Counted from the stretch's first letter, positions 34,131 to 47,066 are shown. The stretch: 64,000 nucleotides of DNA from Acanthacorydalis orientalis (GCA_034766995.1 CM068322.1:10921810-10985809); one strand, 5' to 3'. Translations and numbers: made by a program. Notes: generated by a model from the letters alone, not told the origin.

Positions 34131-34156
34131 CATATATATATATACGTGTGTATGTA
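33999..34156. repeat. Compound (TA)n microsatellite
   Basis: TA with GTAC, CATA and GTGT interruptions over about 150 bp. Confidence 0.95.
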
Positions 34157-34159
34157 ATT

Positions 34160-35805
34160 AAAAATAGAAAATGAAATTTTTACAGTTATTGCATTTTTCG
34201 TATGCGACAATTGCATCGCTTCCGAACTCATGATCTCTTGATTTACATTGATAAAACTAGCAGCAGCATTTACTATTCATATTATAAATAGAAATAAAAA
34301 GGTAATTATTACAATCTTTTTAATCCTTTAGTAAGATAAACTTACATTTTTTACTAAACAGATTTAGTTTATTAAACAATAAATATAATGAATATTATTA
34401 CCTTATCTACAATTTATACTATTTAATTTAAATACAATCTATTACATATTTTAGCTCAATTTTATTACAGATATTCAAATAAAAAAAAACTTTATATAAT
34501 TTTATATTTATAAATTTAAATACTGAATAGATAAAATGGTATTGTATTAATAAAAAAAATCGTATTGGATAGAAATTAAATACTCAAATACATTATTACA
34601 TTAAAAAAACAATTATAAAATTTCATTGTCTGTCTGATCATTTTAATTCATATCAAAATGAAAATACATGATATGATGAAAAACATAATTTATTTATATA
34701 TAATACGCTTTTAAAAAGGATATCAAATAAATAAACATTAAATAGTCAAACAAAACAATTTTTAATTATTATAGTAACTATACACTGGGATTAACTTACT
34801 TTATCAAAACAAATGCTTCACAAAATCAAACACATTCAAAAGCTATATGTAAATCCTTTTCATATAATTATATAAAATATTTTGATGCTTTTGTTACAAA
34901 TACCAACAAGTATTGATTTTGAAAATCAATTTCCAGTACCATTTAATGTGAGTAAATGTCTGTGTCTACATACGTAAAAACTGATAATTAACTGAAATAC
35001 TATATTCCTATTTCACATTTTTATACATTCACTAAAGTTTTTAAAACACATGGTTAAAAAGTATATTTGTTAAAAATGAGAAATAAATTAGTTTTTAAAA
35101 ATGAATAACAATTCTACGAACATACTGTATACACCGCATAATGTATACTCTCATACATTGCATCGATCATAGATTTTTCAACAGTCCAGCTAAAAACTTT
35201 TTACTGTGTATAAAATATGATATACTACTATGCTTTTCGGGACTGGGCATAGTTACCTCAATATTATTTTTCAGTATATTGTGAACTATGTATATGTATA
35301 TAATATGTCTGCCAAACTACTCTAAACTCTATATGAAAAATCGGATTTTAGCAGTATGTACTTTTGAATTTTATGGTAACTCCTTTTTCATAGTTATAAT
35401 ACGTTCAAAATATGTTACTACATACATACAAAGAAAAAACTTACATAAGAAATGGATTATATTTTTCTCTCTCTATCTGATAGGTTAATTTTTTCCCAGA
35501 GATTTACATCACTTAGATTTCTAACAAAGACATTGAAAAATTGAAGTATAAAATTGCAAAACAAATTAAAAATATGTGAGAAAAAGTCTTATAGGATCGT
35601 TGAAAATTAGAAGAATTTGCTATATATCTTTAATAAGCGTTAATATAAGGAACTTATGGGATATTTGTAAAAAAGTTTTGTTTATTCTGAAACTATATGT
35701 TAATGTTAAAATCGATTCCCTGTATCGTAAAATAGAAATTTTAATTTTTCAATGCATTTACACATGCATAGTTTAACAGTATATCTTATGAAAAGAATAT
35801 TTCAA
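34160..35805. other. AT-rich sequence without recognised genes
   Basis: Frames at 35288-35488 and 35576-35776 have no recognised family. Confidence 0.45.
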
Positions 35806-35811
35806 TGTAAT

Positions 35812-36170
35812 TTGGCACTGAGGCTAAATTCACTTTCAGAAGTAATTTTTTCATTTTCCTTGCAAATCGAAAATAAATTGCCAGATCAAAACAGATAGTA
35901 ATTGAATTTTGATCATTTTTGATTGACGCGTGCGTGTATTTCGACAGAGATGCCATTGCAATAAAATATAGAAATGTCGGACTTTTTATCCTATCACAGT
36001 ATTTTTCTGGTTTTCATGTGATCTAAAGATAACAACATTGGCATTTAAATACATATAAGTTATAATCAACAATGATCAATAATCAATTATCAAATGTTTT
36101 CTGATAACATTTTTCTGGTGTTTTATAAGGTGAGTATAGAATTTATTTTTGAAAATATTTGCCAAAAATA
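35812..36170. mobile_element. Foldback-like element with facing arms (copy G)
   Basis: The left arm (35812-35965) has GGCACTGAGGCTAAATTCAC, CTTTCAGAAGTAATTTTTTC, GATCAAAACAGATAG, then TTTTGATCATTTTTGATTGA and ATGCCATTGC. After about 80 bp the reversed arm (36045-36170) reads ACATATAAGTTATAATCAAC, AATGATCAATAATCAATTAT, TTTTCTGATAACATTTTTCT and AGAATTTATTTTTGAAAAT. The element is about 360 bp and has no coding frame. Confidence 0.6.
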
Positions 36171-36174
36171 TTAT

Positions 36175-36890
36175 CCACCTTTTGAACATTCGGTTTACAA
36201 AGTTTTCAGTTGAGAAGGTATTTTTACAAAAAAAAAAGAACTATATTCGCCTCTATATATAAAAAGTAACAGGTAATAATTATTAAAAATGCAGTTTTAA
36301 ATTTTTACGTGAATGAATTTCGTTTAAATTTATTTTTTCCTAATATTCAAATAAAAATAATTTAAAAAAATGCTCACAGACATATAAAAACATGTATACA
36401 TACACAAAAACCGTTCAGTAAACATCAAACACGAACTACAAAGCCAATAACACGTGCCCAGACCACATTTAGAGTTAAGTTAGGTTAAGTTAGCACGTAA
36501 GTTAGTAATAAGTGTAGTATAGTATAATGTTATGGTAAAACGGAGTCAATTTCTATTAGCGGTTTTTTGAAAATTTTTCCCGATCATAGCAGACTATTTA
36601 AAGACAATAAAAATTTCAAGAACTCTAACTACTAGCAATTAAGAGACCACGGTTATCTACCAGCAACGGTACAGAAACCGTAGCAACACCAAAAACAAGG
36701 CCTCATCGCAAGACTGTGTATTATATTATTATCAATAAAATTAGTTTTATTTATTTATTTACTTACTTATTTATTATACAAACCATTCACTTACACTTCT
36801 ATTTAACTATTGGCATAAAAATATATTAAAGAAATATCAATTTACGTTCAAAAACAATTACACTAAACACCACATCAAAAGCAAATATAT
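36175..36890. other. AT-rich sequence with TTAGG-like words
   Basis: Near 36476 the sequence reads GTTAAGTTAGGTTAAGTTAG. This is a short degenerate TTAGG-like run, not a telomere. No gene is recognised. Confidence 0.4.
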
Positions 36891-36891
36891 G

Positions 36892-36892
<1 letters not shown>

Positions 36893-36978
<86 letters not shown>

Positions 36979-36982
36979 TATA
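36893..36982. repeat. (TA)n microsatellites
   Basis: Two TA runs separated by AAAATATATTAA. Confidence 0.95.
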
Positions 36983-36989
36983 AGCAAAC

Positions 36990-37650
36990 ATTATTATAGT
37001 TCGAAGAAAATCAAACTTTGTGAAAGTGCTTTTAATTAAAAAAGACAAAATATATAAAATAATGAATTAATAGTTTTAAGTTTTCACTGAGATTCGGCTA
37101 CATATTTAGGAGTTATTGTTTTTAGAGATAACTAAAATATATTTACATCATACGTGTTTAACAAAGTGATTCGTTTGTTGATATACAACAATCATATTCG
37201 CTCATGCGAATACTAACTCGTCTTTATGTTGTTTACTTCTCTTTAATACATCTTAAATATTAACAAACCAACTCGTTTGTCTTCGAACCATGTCGAAATT
37301 ATTTGATTACTTCCTATCAAACACAATCTTTAACATCTGTTTGTTAATACAACGTTTTTAAATATTATCAATATCCTTACACTAGTTGAAATTAAGTAGT
37401 ATTTTTGTCCACTATCACAAAGAAAAAAGCATATTACAAGAATATTTATACTGACAAACTAACATACATTGATACCAATTAACACAAATTTTTATATACA
37501 TAATTATACAAAATTCCTCTTCATACTTAAAAGAGATTGTCTAGATTAGCGTTGAGCCATTATTTCACGGGTCGGACGAGTATATAAGAATTTTTGATGA
37601 GTCGGTTCACTCAGAAAAGGAGAAAATAAGATAAAAACGACGGAATACTG
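36990..37650. other. AT-rich sequence without recognised genes
   Basis: Nothing supported. Confidence 0.5.
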
Positions 37651-37654
37651 ATTT

Positions 37655-37845
37655 AATATTTTTATGTCCCACTCTGAGGATGTTATCGCTATCCAAACTC
37701 AAATAAAAAACAATCAAAAATGATCTAATTATTCATTTATCATTTTTTATCTCCATTTTTTATGATTTTTGGGATGAGTAAAATATTCGTTTAAGAAAGT
37801 AAATTCAGCAAAATATAGTGCCAGATCTATATTGTGATTGGTCTT
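37655..37845 (-). repeat. Foldback-family arm, copy H
   Basis: The reversed arm begins CTCTGAGGATGTTATCGCTA, then ACAATCAAAAATGATC and AAGAAAGTAAATTCAGC, and ends TAGTGCCAGATCTATATTGT. It preserves the outer terminus well but no facing arm is visible. Confidence 0.6.
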
Positions 37846-37849
37846 GCTC

Positions 37850-38700
37850 AAATTAATGGTGACATTTATAAATAAACTATCAATTATTTACAAATGACTT
37901 GAAATGCAGAAATTTACTGTACTATTTAACTTTAATATAGTATTCAAATAGTTCAAAAGTTCTTGAATTCGAATTTTTTTTAATCCAAATAAGTAAATAA
38001 TTATAAATGATTAGAGGAGACTGGTATTCCAAAATGAATTTCATAGCATATCATTCTTCAATAAATTATGAAAATATATTGTTAAATTATATATAATACA
38101 TTTTACTTTCGATAAATAAAAGAAAATTGCAAATGCAAATAGTTGATTATAAATTATCATCTGCATTACAAACATATTTGAATAGTTAATAAGAAAGATA
38201 AATCAGTCAATTGCATACATTTAAGTCATTTCGGTCATATCTTCCAAACAGTTTAATATGAAAAATCTAGCACTGTATATTTGGTTTTAAGTACGTTTAT
38301 GGCGATTTTTTTGGTAATTAATATCATTAAACCCAAATATTCTAATTATAATGAGTCAGAACGAATTGCAAAAGTCATATTGCAAGTTAATAACAAGTCA
38401 TATATATCACATAAGTTCAACAACTATTCTTGACTTTTAAAAAATGGTTAACAGTCAAACGTCATTTTTTAGAGTTAAGACAGTTTATCATAAACAGAAA
38501 GCTAATAATCATAATTTCCACACTTTACTTGATTCACCTCTGATTTCATAAGTTTATTTTGATGAATTTTATAGTCATAAATATTTTTAATTTTAATTTG
38601 TTTCATACCTGTGCATTTAGATTTCAAGTCGTGTTATTGTCTTTAAAGTCACCTTTGAATTATTTATTCCACTAACTGTTTCGTTTAACGACATTGTCGT
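37850..38700. other. AT-rich sequence without recognised genes
   Basis: Nothing supported. Confidence 0.5.
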
Positions 38701-38715
38701 CTTTCGTTTATCTTC

Positions 38716-38736
38716 AAGTGGATACAGTATCCACTT
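38716..38736. repeat. Perfect 21-bp palindrome
   Basis: AAGTGGATAC and its exact reverse complement GTATCCACTT surround a single A. It could be a binding site for a symmetric regulator, or chance. Confidence 0.6.
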
Positions 38737-38757
38737 AGAGATGTCAATAGATGAATC

Positions 38758-38945
38758 CAGTGGCGCAAAGAAACAAATAGGTACCTCAAAGACGAAGAAT
38801 AATAATAAAAAGTTTCCCGTTAAAAATAAACTTTTTATTTAATTTTATTACATATGTGTCTTATTCTGATTTAGGACGGTCATCAGCTGGAGGCATCAAA
38901 CACGAACTGACCTGAGGACCACTTTTTATGATCAGTAAACTGAAA
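38758..38945 (+). repeat. Relative of the 10.7-kb MITE-like unit (left end only)
   Basis: Starts CAGTGGCGCAAAGAAACAAA, then GGTACCTCAAAGACGAAGAA, in the order seen at 10702 (GTGGCGCA, GGCACCCCTCAAAGG). No right terminal repeat was identified, so the end is arbitrary. Confidence 0.35.
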
Positions 38946-38949
38946 ATCT

Positions 38950-39800
38950 ATGTACTTTATAAATAACTGAATTTTAATAACGAATTCTAAAGATCACAAC
39001 CGTATATTCGATCGTAATTAATTTTTAAAGAAGTTTAAGGACATTGATTTTTAATTGAAAAAAATAGATGTTGAATAATAAATGTTGTACTCTATTTGGC
39101 CTTTTTTTCTAAATTGGACTTTTGAAAGTAATCTTATAAAACTTAATAATTATTTTATGAAACAAAGATTATTTGTACAATATTTCGACGTGTCATTAAT
39201 AGTTCTACATGATATAATTTAATTTGTAGAGCACGTTTATGTTTCTATCATAGAATAGAATATCTGAAGGCTTTAATGTCGGACGATTCTTTATAATCAA
39301 ATAATATAAATGTATTTTGCTCTCAAAACGTTTTAAATACCGTATAAGCTCCAATATAATAAGCTTAGTTATTATCATTTTTTAAAAAACATTTTTTTTT
39401 ATTATAAAAGTTCAGAATCCTGGCTTACACTCACCCTACACGTTTAAATTTCAGGTAGAACTGTTTACAAAAAGTACATGAATGAAACAAGCAACAAGTA
39501 GACGTTTACATGTAAAATAGTTTAACTATAAATAGCCTACGTTTTATTGGCTCAAATATTTTATCAACTATTGATACAAGAAATTAAAATATAAGAATAA
39601 TAAATTTTATTTTACGTACTAATATCTGTCTTATATGCTTTCAATTTATCAAAAAGTGAATTATGTACCAAAAAAAGTATTTTTTCTATAGTAAAAATAA
39701 TATAAGTTCATTAAAATTAGATACTATTTCTGCCATGCTTTTATTTTTTATTGTGAAATAATTTTGACCAAATTTATTTGCTCTATGTGTAATAAAATAT
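38950..39800. other. AT-rich sequence without recognised genes
   Basis: Nothing supported. Confidence 0.5.
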
Positions 39801-39807
39801 ACGGTTG

Positions 39808-39808
<1 letters not shown>

Positions 39809-39858
<50 letters not shown>
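39809..39858. repeat. (TA)n microsatellite
   Basis: TA run of about 50 bp. Confidence 0.95.
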
Positions 39859-39863
<5 letters not shown>

Positions 39864-39889
39864 ACATATAAAAAATTATATAACTTGAA

Positions 39890-40085
39890 TCACAATCGAC
39901 GTGAACTGAGACTGTGCTATGTCCACATGGTCAATGCGTCATCGTAACGATGAAATATTATTAAATCTTCAATTTTTGTCACGTTCATTTATTTACGCTC
40001 CGTATGATTCATTGCAGGCCGTTTGCATGCCCCATTTGTTTAATCGGCCTGAAATAAATTTTGTACAACAGTGAGCTTCAATAAA
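39890..40085. other. Less AT-biased non-coding patch
   Basis: Contains GCCGTTTGCATGCCCCATTT and TTGTTTAATCGGCC. No frame or repeat explains it. A regulatory element is possible but unsupported. Confidence 0.2.
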
Positions 40086-40205
40086 ATTATACATTTTATT
40101 TCGTGAGGTCTTTAGGTGGAAGTGAAGTTTATGTTAAATGTAAAATGTGATCAATTATAAATTATTTAAAGACGACAGCTTTATCGGTATTTTTATTCAA
40201 AAATT

Positions 40206-40225
40206 CATATATATATATATATATA
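40206..40225. repeat. (TA)n microsatellite
   Basis: Short TA run. Confidence 0.85.
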
Positions 40226-40229
40226 ACTA

Positions 40230-40655
40230 AGATAATATTTTCACAAAAAAAAATAAATATGTTTACATTATTGTAACTTTCTGCAAAATTTATAAAATAT
40301 AAGTATTAAATAAATTCAAAAATACTACAAGAACATCGAAACAGAACTTAACTGTAAAACAAAAACTGTACAATTGAATGTAAATTATGGATTACTAACA
40401 ATAGTTGTTTTTGTTTGACACTATATTATTAACTTCAATTGTATTCGTACTCTATTTTAAGAATTTTTGAAATTTTATAAGATTATAAAAGCACATTTTT
40501 TTTTAAATTGTTCAAGAACATTTGAGAATGGCTTTTATCTCTGCAAGATTTTCAAAAACTATAAATGAATACTTTATATATACAAGCCTGATTAAAACAT
40601 TTGGTAAAAAGTCCATTTTCAAAATAATTGTAATAAAGTTCATAACATATGTCTC
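40230..40655. other. AT-rich sequence without recognised genes
   Basis: Nothing supported. Confidence 0.5.
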
Positions 40656-40659
40656 TTAA

Positions 40660-41368
40660 CCCTTTCATCGCTATGAACTCATATATGTGTTATGAAAAAT
40701 CGTTCACCTTATAAACGCATATAAGGATTCTCACACAACCATTCATTTGGCCTATGAACGCATATATGCGTTCGATACCAACAATGCTTGTATGGCTAGA
40801 TAAAAACAAAAAACATAGTAAGAATGATTTTTAATAATTAATATTTAATATTTTTTTGAATGATTTTTTATATTTTACAAAAGTATCTACCATGCAGAAC
40901 AGAGACTACACAAGGAAAATTTCATTCGGATCATCTTCCATTTTGATTAATGCAGAGACATTTCCCTTCATCCTACAAAACTAAAGACAATAACAAACGT
41001 CCTTCATGGAGAAGATGCGTTGTTTGAGGAAGACATAATATCAGGAGTGACACACTATGAATGCAAAAAGTGTAATATTGGTCTATATATTGGACCTTGT
41101 TTCGAGATTTATCACATAAAACAAAATTACTAAATTTCCGAGTTGAAATATATATTTTACTACTTTTAATGTTGATTATGATATGAATTTTCAATGAAAT
41201 AGATGATTTTGTTCAAGTTTTTGCATTTTACTTTTCAAATTATTTCAGGTATAATCAATATACGTTGCATCGAAACTTCAAACTTATTCCGGCCAACGTG
41301 CTCTTTACCGTAAAAAGTGAACAATCCACAGTTAAAGCTTTACTTCGCACAACTCAGGGTTGAAAGTG
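40660..41368 (+). mobile_element. piggyBac element, internally deleted
   Basis: The left end is CCCTTTCATCGCTATGAAC directly after TTAA (40656-40659), the piggyBac target. The right end reads GTTGAAAGTG then TTAT, a mutated GATGAAAGGG plus TTAA. A perfect subterminal palindrome, GAACGCATATATGCGTTC, lies at 40756-40773. The 709-bp unit retains only the end of the transposase, so about three quarters of a normal element is missing. Confidence 0.75.
40945..41129 (+). pseudogene. piggyBac transposase C-terminus (Cys-rich domain)
   Basis: The frame LMQRHFPSSYKTKDNNKRPS then WRRCVV is followed by a stop where Cys is expected, then GRHNIRSDT. A one-base shift leads to YECKKCNIGLYIGPCFEIYH, then IKQNY and a stop. 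This is the piggyBac C-terminal zinc-binding tail, normally RRCxVC, TxYxCxxC, GLCxxPCFExYH. A Cys codon replaced by TGA, a missing Cys in GLYIGPC and the frameshift show it is dead. The N-terminal and DDD catalytic parts are absent. A 73-codon minus frame over the same bases is a shadow. Confidence 0.8.
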
Positions 41369-41374
41369 TTATTT

Positions 41375-41535
41375 GAAGAATTACTTGAATTCTCCTTGAA
41401 TATTGAATATTTAATATCTACGGTTTGATTTATTTATGGTATATATCGATTTTAATTTAGAACAAGATGAAATTAAAAAGTTCATACTAGATTTTAAAAG
41501 ATATAAATATATTTAAATACAACCGAGCACGCACG
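41375..41535. other. AT-rich sequence without recognised genes
   Basis: Nothing supported. Confidence 0.5.
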
Positions 41536-41539
41536 CAAG

Positions 41540-41591
<52 letters not shown>
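41540..41591. repeat. (CA)n/(TA)n microsatellite
   Basis: CA run then TA run. Confidence 0.95.
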
Positions 41592-41596
<5 letters not shown>

Positions 41597-41599
41597 AAC

Positions 41600-42460
41600 A
41601 CAAAGAAATTTATATTCATGATAATATAATCATAGCTCATAAGAGCATAAAGTTTTTTATGAGCCCAATTAAAGAGTTTGATTATCAAATGAAAAAAAAT
41701 ATATTATTTGGCACTAATGAGATCGATAATAGAAAACATGACCAGCGTAAGAATTCAAATTCCATCATGAAAAAGCGTAATATGGAATTAATTCAAATAA
41801 AAGCAACACGCTTCACTTGAAATAGACATTTCAGATTAAACAGTAAGCGAAATGATAAATCGGTTGAGAAAAATTAAACGGTAGAAAAATACTCGCAACT
41901 TTATCTTGTAACTTATAGTGAAACTAATCATATTTAACTGTCACCTATAGACATGTCCTTACTACTTGCATTAATGTTTATGTGTCACATGGTGGAAAAT
42001 TGTTTGAAATGTTCATGGTTCGAAGAACTGCACATAAACTTGGAGCAGTTTTCAAGTTTCGAGTGAAGGATTATTTCGTGGATAACCAACGTTACTTCAA
42101 AGCTCTCTGAATGTTAAGTCTCTCTTATTAATCTAAATATATAAAGTCTAATGTGTTTAACCGCATTTCTATGACACTTCTACATCATCTTTAAAGCGCA
42201 AGTACTGAAAATATTTTTTCGACGTTCATTGCAATTGATATATGTTAAAGCTCATACAAGATTTTGATGAAAACATAATTGTAAAATTTTTGACATAGCA
42301 CATATAAAAATAAAAAAGTTAATTTAGTCATTTGGAATTGGTTCAGAATTAACTATAACATAAAACAAGGTTATAATGTTTAACTATTATAATTGCATTA
42401 AAATATTTTTTTTATTCTTTTCGTATAACACAACTTCTCTTAAAACAAAGAATATTAATA
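41600..42460. other. AT-rich sequence without recognised genes
   Basis: Nothing supported. Confidence 0.5.
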
Positions 42461-42464
42461 TTCT

Positions 42465-42466
<2 letters not shown>

Positions 42467-42512
<46 letters not shown>
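42467..42512. repeat. (CA)n/(TA)n/(CA)n microsatellite
   Basis: Compound run. Confidence 0.95.
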
Positions 42513-42513
<1 letters not shown>

Positions 42514-42514
42514 T

Positions 42515-43500
42515 ACATTAGGGTTTATACATCTATATATAAATTTATAATTATGATAATATATGATCATAACTTATATTCAAATATTATCCTTGTCACA
42601 CATCACAATTCCTATTCAGTTTGGTATACTTTACCGTGAAGTTATTCCTGTAAAACATTTTAGTACCGGTGCTTTAATATTTTAATATTTAAAGATAATT
42701 GTGGTCTTTTTCAATATTCTCGAAAAATTTTATGTAAAAAATGTACATTTAATGTAGTTTACAATACTTTCCAGAACCAAACGTTAAGTACTGTGTTTTC
42801 ATAAGAAGGTTTTTTCTCGCTTATACTTTTTGTATTATAAATGATACATCAGCACTTAACAGTACTTAGTTCTTCTTAAAAAATGTAGTACATTTTTTAA
42901 AAAAATATATAATCGTAAGTCAAAATGTGTTAACATTACTTTATGAAAACTGTATTATCACTGAAGAAATACATCATTAAAGTACTTAACATTAAAATAT
43001 TATGAACACATATGTTCTTCATATAACATGTTTCAATATATTTGATTGAAGTTAAATTTTCGTAATTAACTATATGAGAATCATTAAATATTTGATAACA
43101 AAAATATTTTTTGGTTTAATTTTGTGAATTTCATGTATTTTATTGATGTTTCTGAAAATGATATTGATGAAAACAATCTTATTATTAATAACGATTCTTC
43201 ATTTAATATTATAAAATCTTATATTCTACTGTTTAAAATTACATACAGAATGTTTACGAATAATAAAATTTTATGTGAATAAAAATAACATTCTTTTAAT
43301 AAAGTTTTTTTCACAATAAAACACAATATACTGTGTCATCAGAAACATTTTCCATTTCTTGCATAAAACTTATTAAATTCCACACAATGGAGCTGGTTCT
43401 TTAAGCATATTAAATTTTAATAAGGACATTTTAATTCACTTGTCACGATATCAATTAAATCTCGTTATTCTTCAATTAAAGCACCACTGTCCACAATTTA
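42515..43500. other. AT-rich sequence without recognised genes
   Basis: Nothing supported. Confidence 0.5.
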
Positions 43501-43506
43501 TGCAAG

Positions 43507-43508
<2 letters not shown>

Positions 43509-43569
<61 letters not shown>

Positions 43570-43573
43570 TATA
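43509..43573. repeat. (TA)n microsatellite
   Basis: TA run with one GTA interruption. Confidence 0.95.
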
Positions 43574-43579
43574 AAATAC

Positions 43580-44740
43580 AAATTAACATAAATTAAACAA
43601 AGAGAACAAACATATTGGAATATTTCTTTCAGTTTAAAAGCAAATAAATTGTGTATCAATGAGTAATGATTGTTTTATATAACAAAATCATAAAATGAAA
43701 ATTAACTACAATTAAATAATGAATAACTAGTATACGAGTATATTTTAAAAAAATAACTTTATTGTGTGTATCTTGACTATTTTCTCAATAATTCAACATT
43801 TATTTCTCACATTTTTAATGTCTTTAATAACTGGATTCAGTCATTAAATTGATTTATAAGACTTGCACACTAATCTGGGTTAATATACTTGCATTACCTT
43901 TATACTCTATACGTTTTTGTAAACTGAATTGAAAAAGTGCCGGATTTCTTATCTGACTATTCTAAATTTTTTTCGTTATATTTTATTCTAGTTCATTGAT
44001 TTCAGCGTTGTATCCTGTTATCTTATCTATTCCATTTCTGCATTGTGTAAATAATCAGTAGACATAGGCAATAATGAAAATTATTATATATTCAGTCATA
44101 TTATATATTTTTTATTTTATTGATCATTTTTATTATATACCATATTTTATGAACTATATTTCCATTTCAACCGTTAATTATTTTGCTTATTTTCAACAAA
44201 AATAAATATTAATAAATAAAAATGTTCTATGTAACGTATTTGAAATATATTTTAGTTTGTCCTACAGAATTGTTATTCTTATCTAACTCATACCTTGAGC
44301 ACTTAAAAAGTATCATCTGTTAACTCCCTATTTTAGCTACATTTAGATCCTATCTACAAAATAATCTACCTGAACTATATCACTGTTTACACTGAATAAT
44401 AACGTAAACAGAACATTTAAAAAAGTGTTACAATTTCAAATCCAGTATAAATGTACTATTTCAAAAAATACTGGCCAATTATAACACAATAAATCCAAAT
44501 TTAAATTATATTTCTATTATACAGTACAGAATTTTATTTTTATTAAATTTAATTTTTACATAAATCTCTGGAAATATATTAAACAAAATACTGAAGTTGC
44601 TAGTTATCATCAAACTCAATAAACATCAATAAAAATATTAAAAAATAATATTTAATCGTTAACAACTTGTTTGCATAGTAATCATTTTATATATAATACA
44701 ATTCTTTTTAACTTGGACAATACTTTCAATACAGTCGATA
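43580..44740. other. AT-rich sequence without recognised genes
   Basis: Nothing supported. Confidence 0.5.
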
Positions 44741-44741
44741 T

Positions 44742-44748
<7 letters not shown>

Positions 44749-44801
<53 letters not shown>

Positions 44802-44846
44802 CAAATGCATTATATATATATATATATGTGTGTGTGTGTCAAATGC

Positions 44847-44882
<36 letters not shown>
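44749..44882. repeat. Compound TA/GT tract with a duplicated unit
   Basis: The unit GTGTGTGTCAAATGCATTAT occurs twice about 38 bp apart between TA runs, which points to a local duplication within the microsatellite. Confidence 0.9.
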
Positions 44883-44885
<3 letters not shown>

Positions 44886-44889
44886 GTAT

Positions 44890-45295
44890 GTTATTTATGC
44901 AATAAAAACCTTTTCGATTAGATTTAATGTTTTTTTATTATATTTTAAAATTAAATTCAAGACATGTTATCATAAAAAATAATTTATTGCAATATAAAAG
45001 AAATGCATTGAACATTTTATTGTATTATTATACGGTAAAACGAATGGAAAGAGTTAACCTGAAATATGGTACTCATACAATTCTAAATTAAATTATAAAA
45101 TTTTTTGAAAATATTTTTATTTTAAATAATTAAAATCGACAACTTTATATATAGAAAATTTATAACAAATGTACTGTGATAATTTTTTTGTTTTTTTAAA
45201 GAAGGTTAATATTTTTAATTGTTCCAAATTATTTTAGTGAGATATGAAATAGTGGAAAACTATTGTTCAATGAAATTATTATTCATTAAAAACAC
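44890..45295. other. AT-rich sequence without recognised genes
   Basis: Nothing supported. Confidence 0.5.
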
Positions 45296-45300
45296 TATAC

Positions 45301-45302
45301 AT

Positions 45303-45349
<47 letters not shown>

Positions 45350-45350
45350 A
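45301..45350. repeat. (CA)n/(TA)n microsatellite
   Basis: Compound run. Confidence 0.95.
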
Positions 45351-45354
45351 ATGC

Positions 45355-46820
45355 ATTGGTATAAGTGGTATAATGCAGATATTTTTGATATGAGAATATA
45401 TTTACAAATGGATGTGATGCGTCATATATTTTCTGTTTTCTTTTGTATAGGTTACATCTGAAGCACATAAGTTTGGGATGAAAGTAAAATAAAATATGTT
45501 TCCTGGAATCGGTTTCGTAATATAGAAGTTTCCGAAAACGTACGACTTGTGTATTTGAAATTGAAAAAAAGGTATTGTAAAAAGCAGTCAATATTGAATG
45601 TAATATATAACTTGAAAAGTACTTAAGTTTGAAAATATGTCTTAAAAAGACTGGAGTTCATAAGAAAAAAATAATTATTGAAATTCTTCACCATTCATTT
45701 CTTGTCAAGTTTTTTTAAACGAACAAGTTTTTTCCCCAATGTTCAGTAAGTTGTGACATGTCATTTGTTCACTAAAGACATTATAAAGTTAAAATGTTCT
45801 AAAACCTAGTGTCACATTTTTCGCATTCTTTCGAATTGTTCACGCTTACGTACCATTTATATAAAAAGTTTTGTTTTTGTTACTGTAACAGTTTTAGATA
45901 AAGTATTCATTCAAAGAAAGTAAAATGAATGCTTCGACTTAAAAAATCAAAATCTTTTTTTAAATCTTCACTATAAACAATCATACAAAATTAAAATTAA
46001 TCTATAATCATGTTTTATAAATATAATAAAAAACTAATCAGACAAAAAAATCGTAACATATTTTTATAATGCACGTTTGCAAGCCACAAGAAAATATAGA
46101 ATAAAAAAGTATTACACGTAACACACATTTATGTAAAATAAACAAAAAAAACGACAAAATGCCAAATCAATATTTAGTAACACACATTTCAGAAATAATT
46201 TTATTCTGTTTAAATTTAAATTTTAACATAGCAATTAAAAAATATCTTTTTTTCAAAATTCAATAAACTACTTGTTGTTTTAAAAGACATTAAAAAATCT
46301 TTTTTATATTGGAAAACTTCGAGCGAATGTGTTGCCAATATTGGGAATTTAAATCATTTGAAATTCAAATCAGAAATAGAACAATTTGTATTTATTGCCT
46401 TAATCACAAATGTAAAACGATATTGAACTAATTTAACTTGCTCTTGCTTTTATTTTATCTGATTTATATCATATTTTTTACAACAGTTCGAACCATTTAT
46501 ACTATTTATTACATATACGATTTAAGTTTTATTGACGATGGTAACAATGTTGGTAATAATTTAATGGTAATGTCACTTTTTTTGATTTTTTATTTTTTAT
46601 ATTAAACCTTAATATTATATAACTTTTGGTTTATATTATCATACTAAAATGAATCTATATAGGAAATATTATTGTTATATAATTAATTTAATTATAAAAA
46701 TGGTTATATTATTTACATTGTTAAATTGAATTATATGATTTTTTATTTTGAATAACAACTGTTTATTTTGAAAGCAATGCAAAAGTATTTTTAGCCAGAA
46801 AATATATTATGCTTTATTAA
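45355..46820. other. AT-rich sequence without recognised genes
   Basis: Nothing supported. The 98-codon minus frame at 45295-45591 includes microsatellite translation. Confidence 0.45.
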
Positions 46821-46827
46821 GAACCTG

Positions 46828-46889
46828 TAGGTAGCTATTTTTTTCATTTCCTTCCTAGAGTTATGTAAATGAAAGAAAATATCTACCTA
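46828..46889. repeat. Short imperfect hairpin
   Basis: The arm TAGGTAGCTATTTTTTTCAT (46828 on) pairs with 46867-46889, whose reverse complement starts TAGGTAGATATTTTCTTTCA. There is one mismatch, one bulge and a loop of about 17 bases. The size resembles a microRNA precursor, but a small palindromic repeat is equally likely. Confidence 0.4.
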
Positions 46890-47066
46890 TAACACAACTT
46901 TTAAACCAAAACACCTAGTTACAATAACGTACAAAATATAAGGAATACGCATATAGTTCAAGAACTTAAATAGGTAATCTATGTCCCAGGACACGTGATA
47001 AAAGTGTATTATTTTTGATCAATTTTAATTCAATGACCTCCAACAAAATGTAACCAAGCATCTTAA

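Noticed and set aside
36470..36520. TTAGG-like words suggesting an arthropod telomere
   Set aside because: Only a few degenerate units in the middle of the window; no tandem telomeric array.
40973..41194. 73-codon minus-strand frame
   Set aside because: It is the shadow of the piggyBac C-terminal relic on the plus strand.
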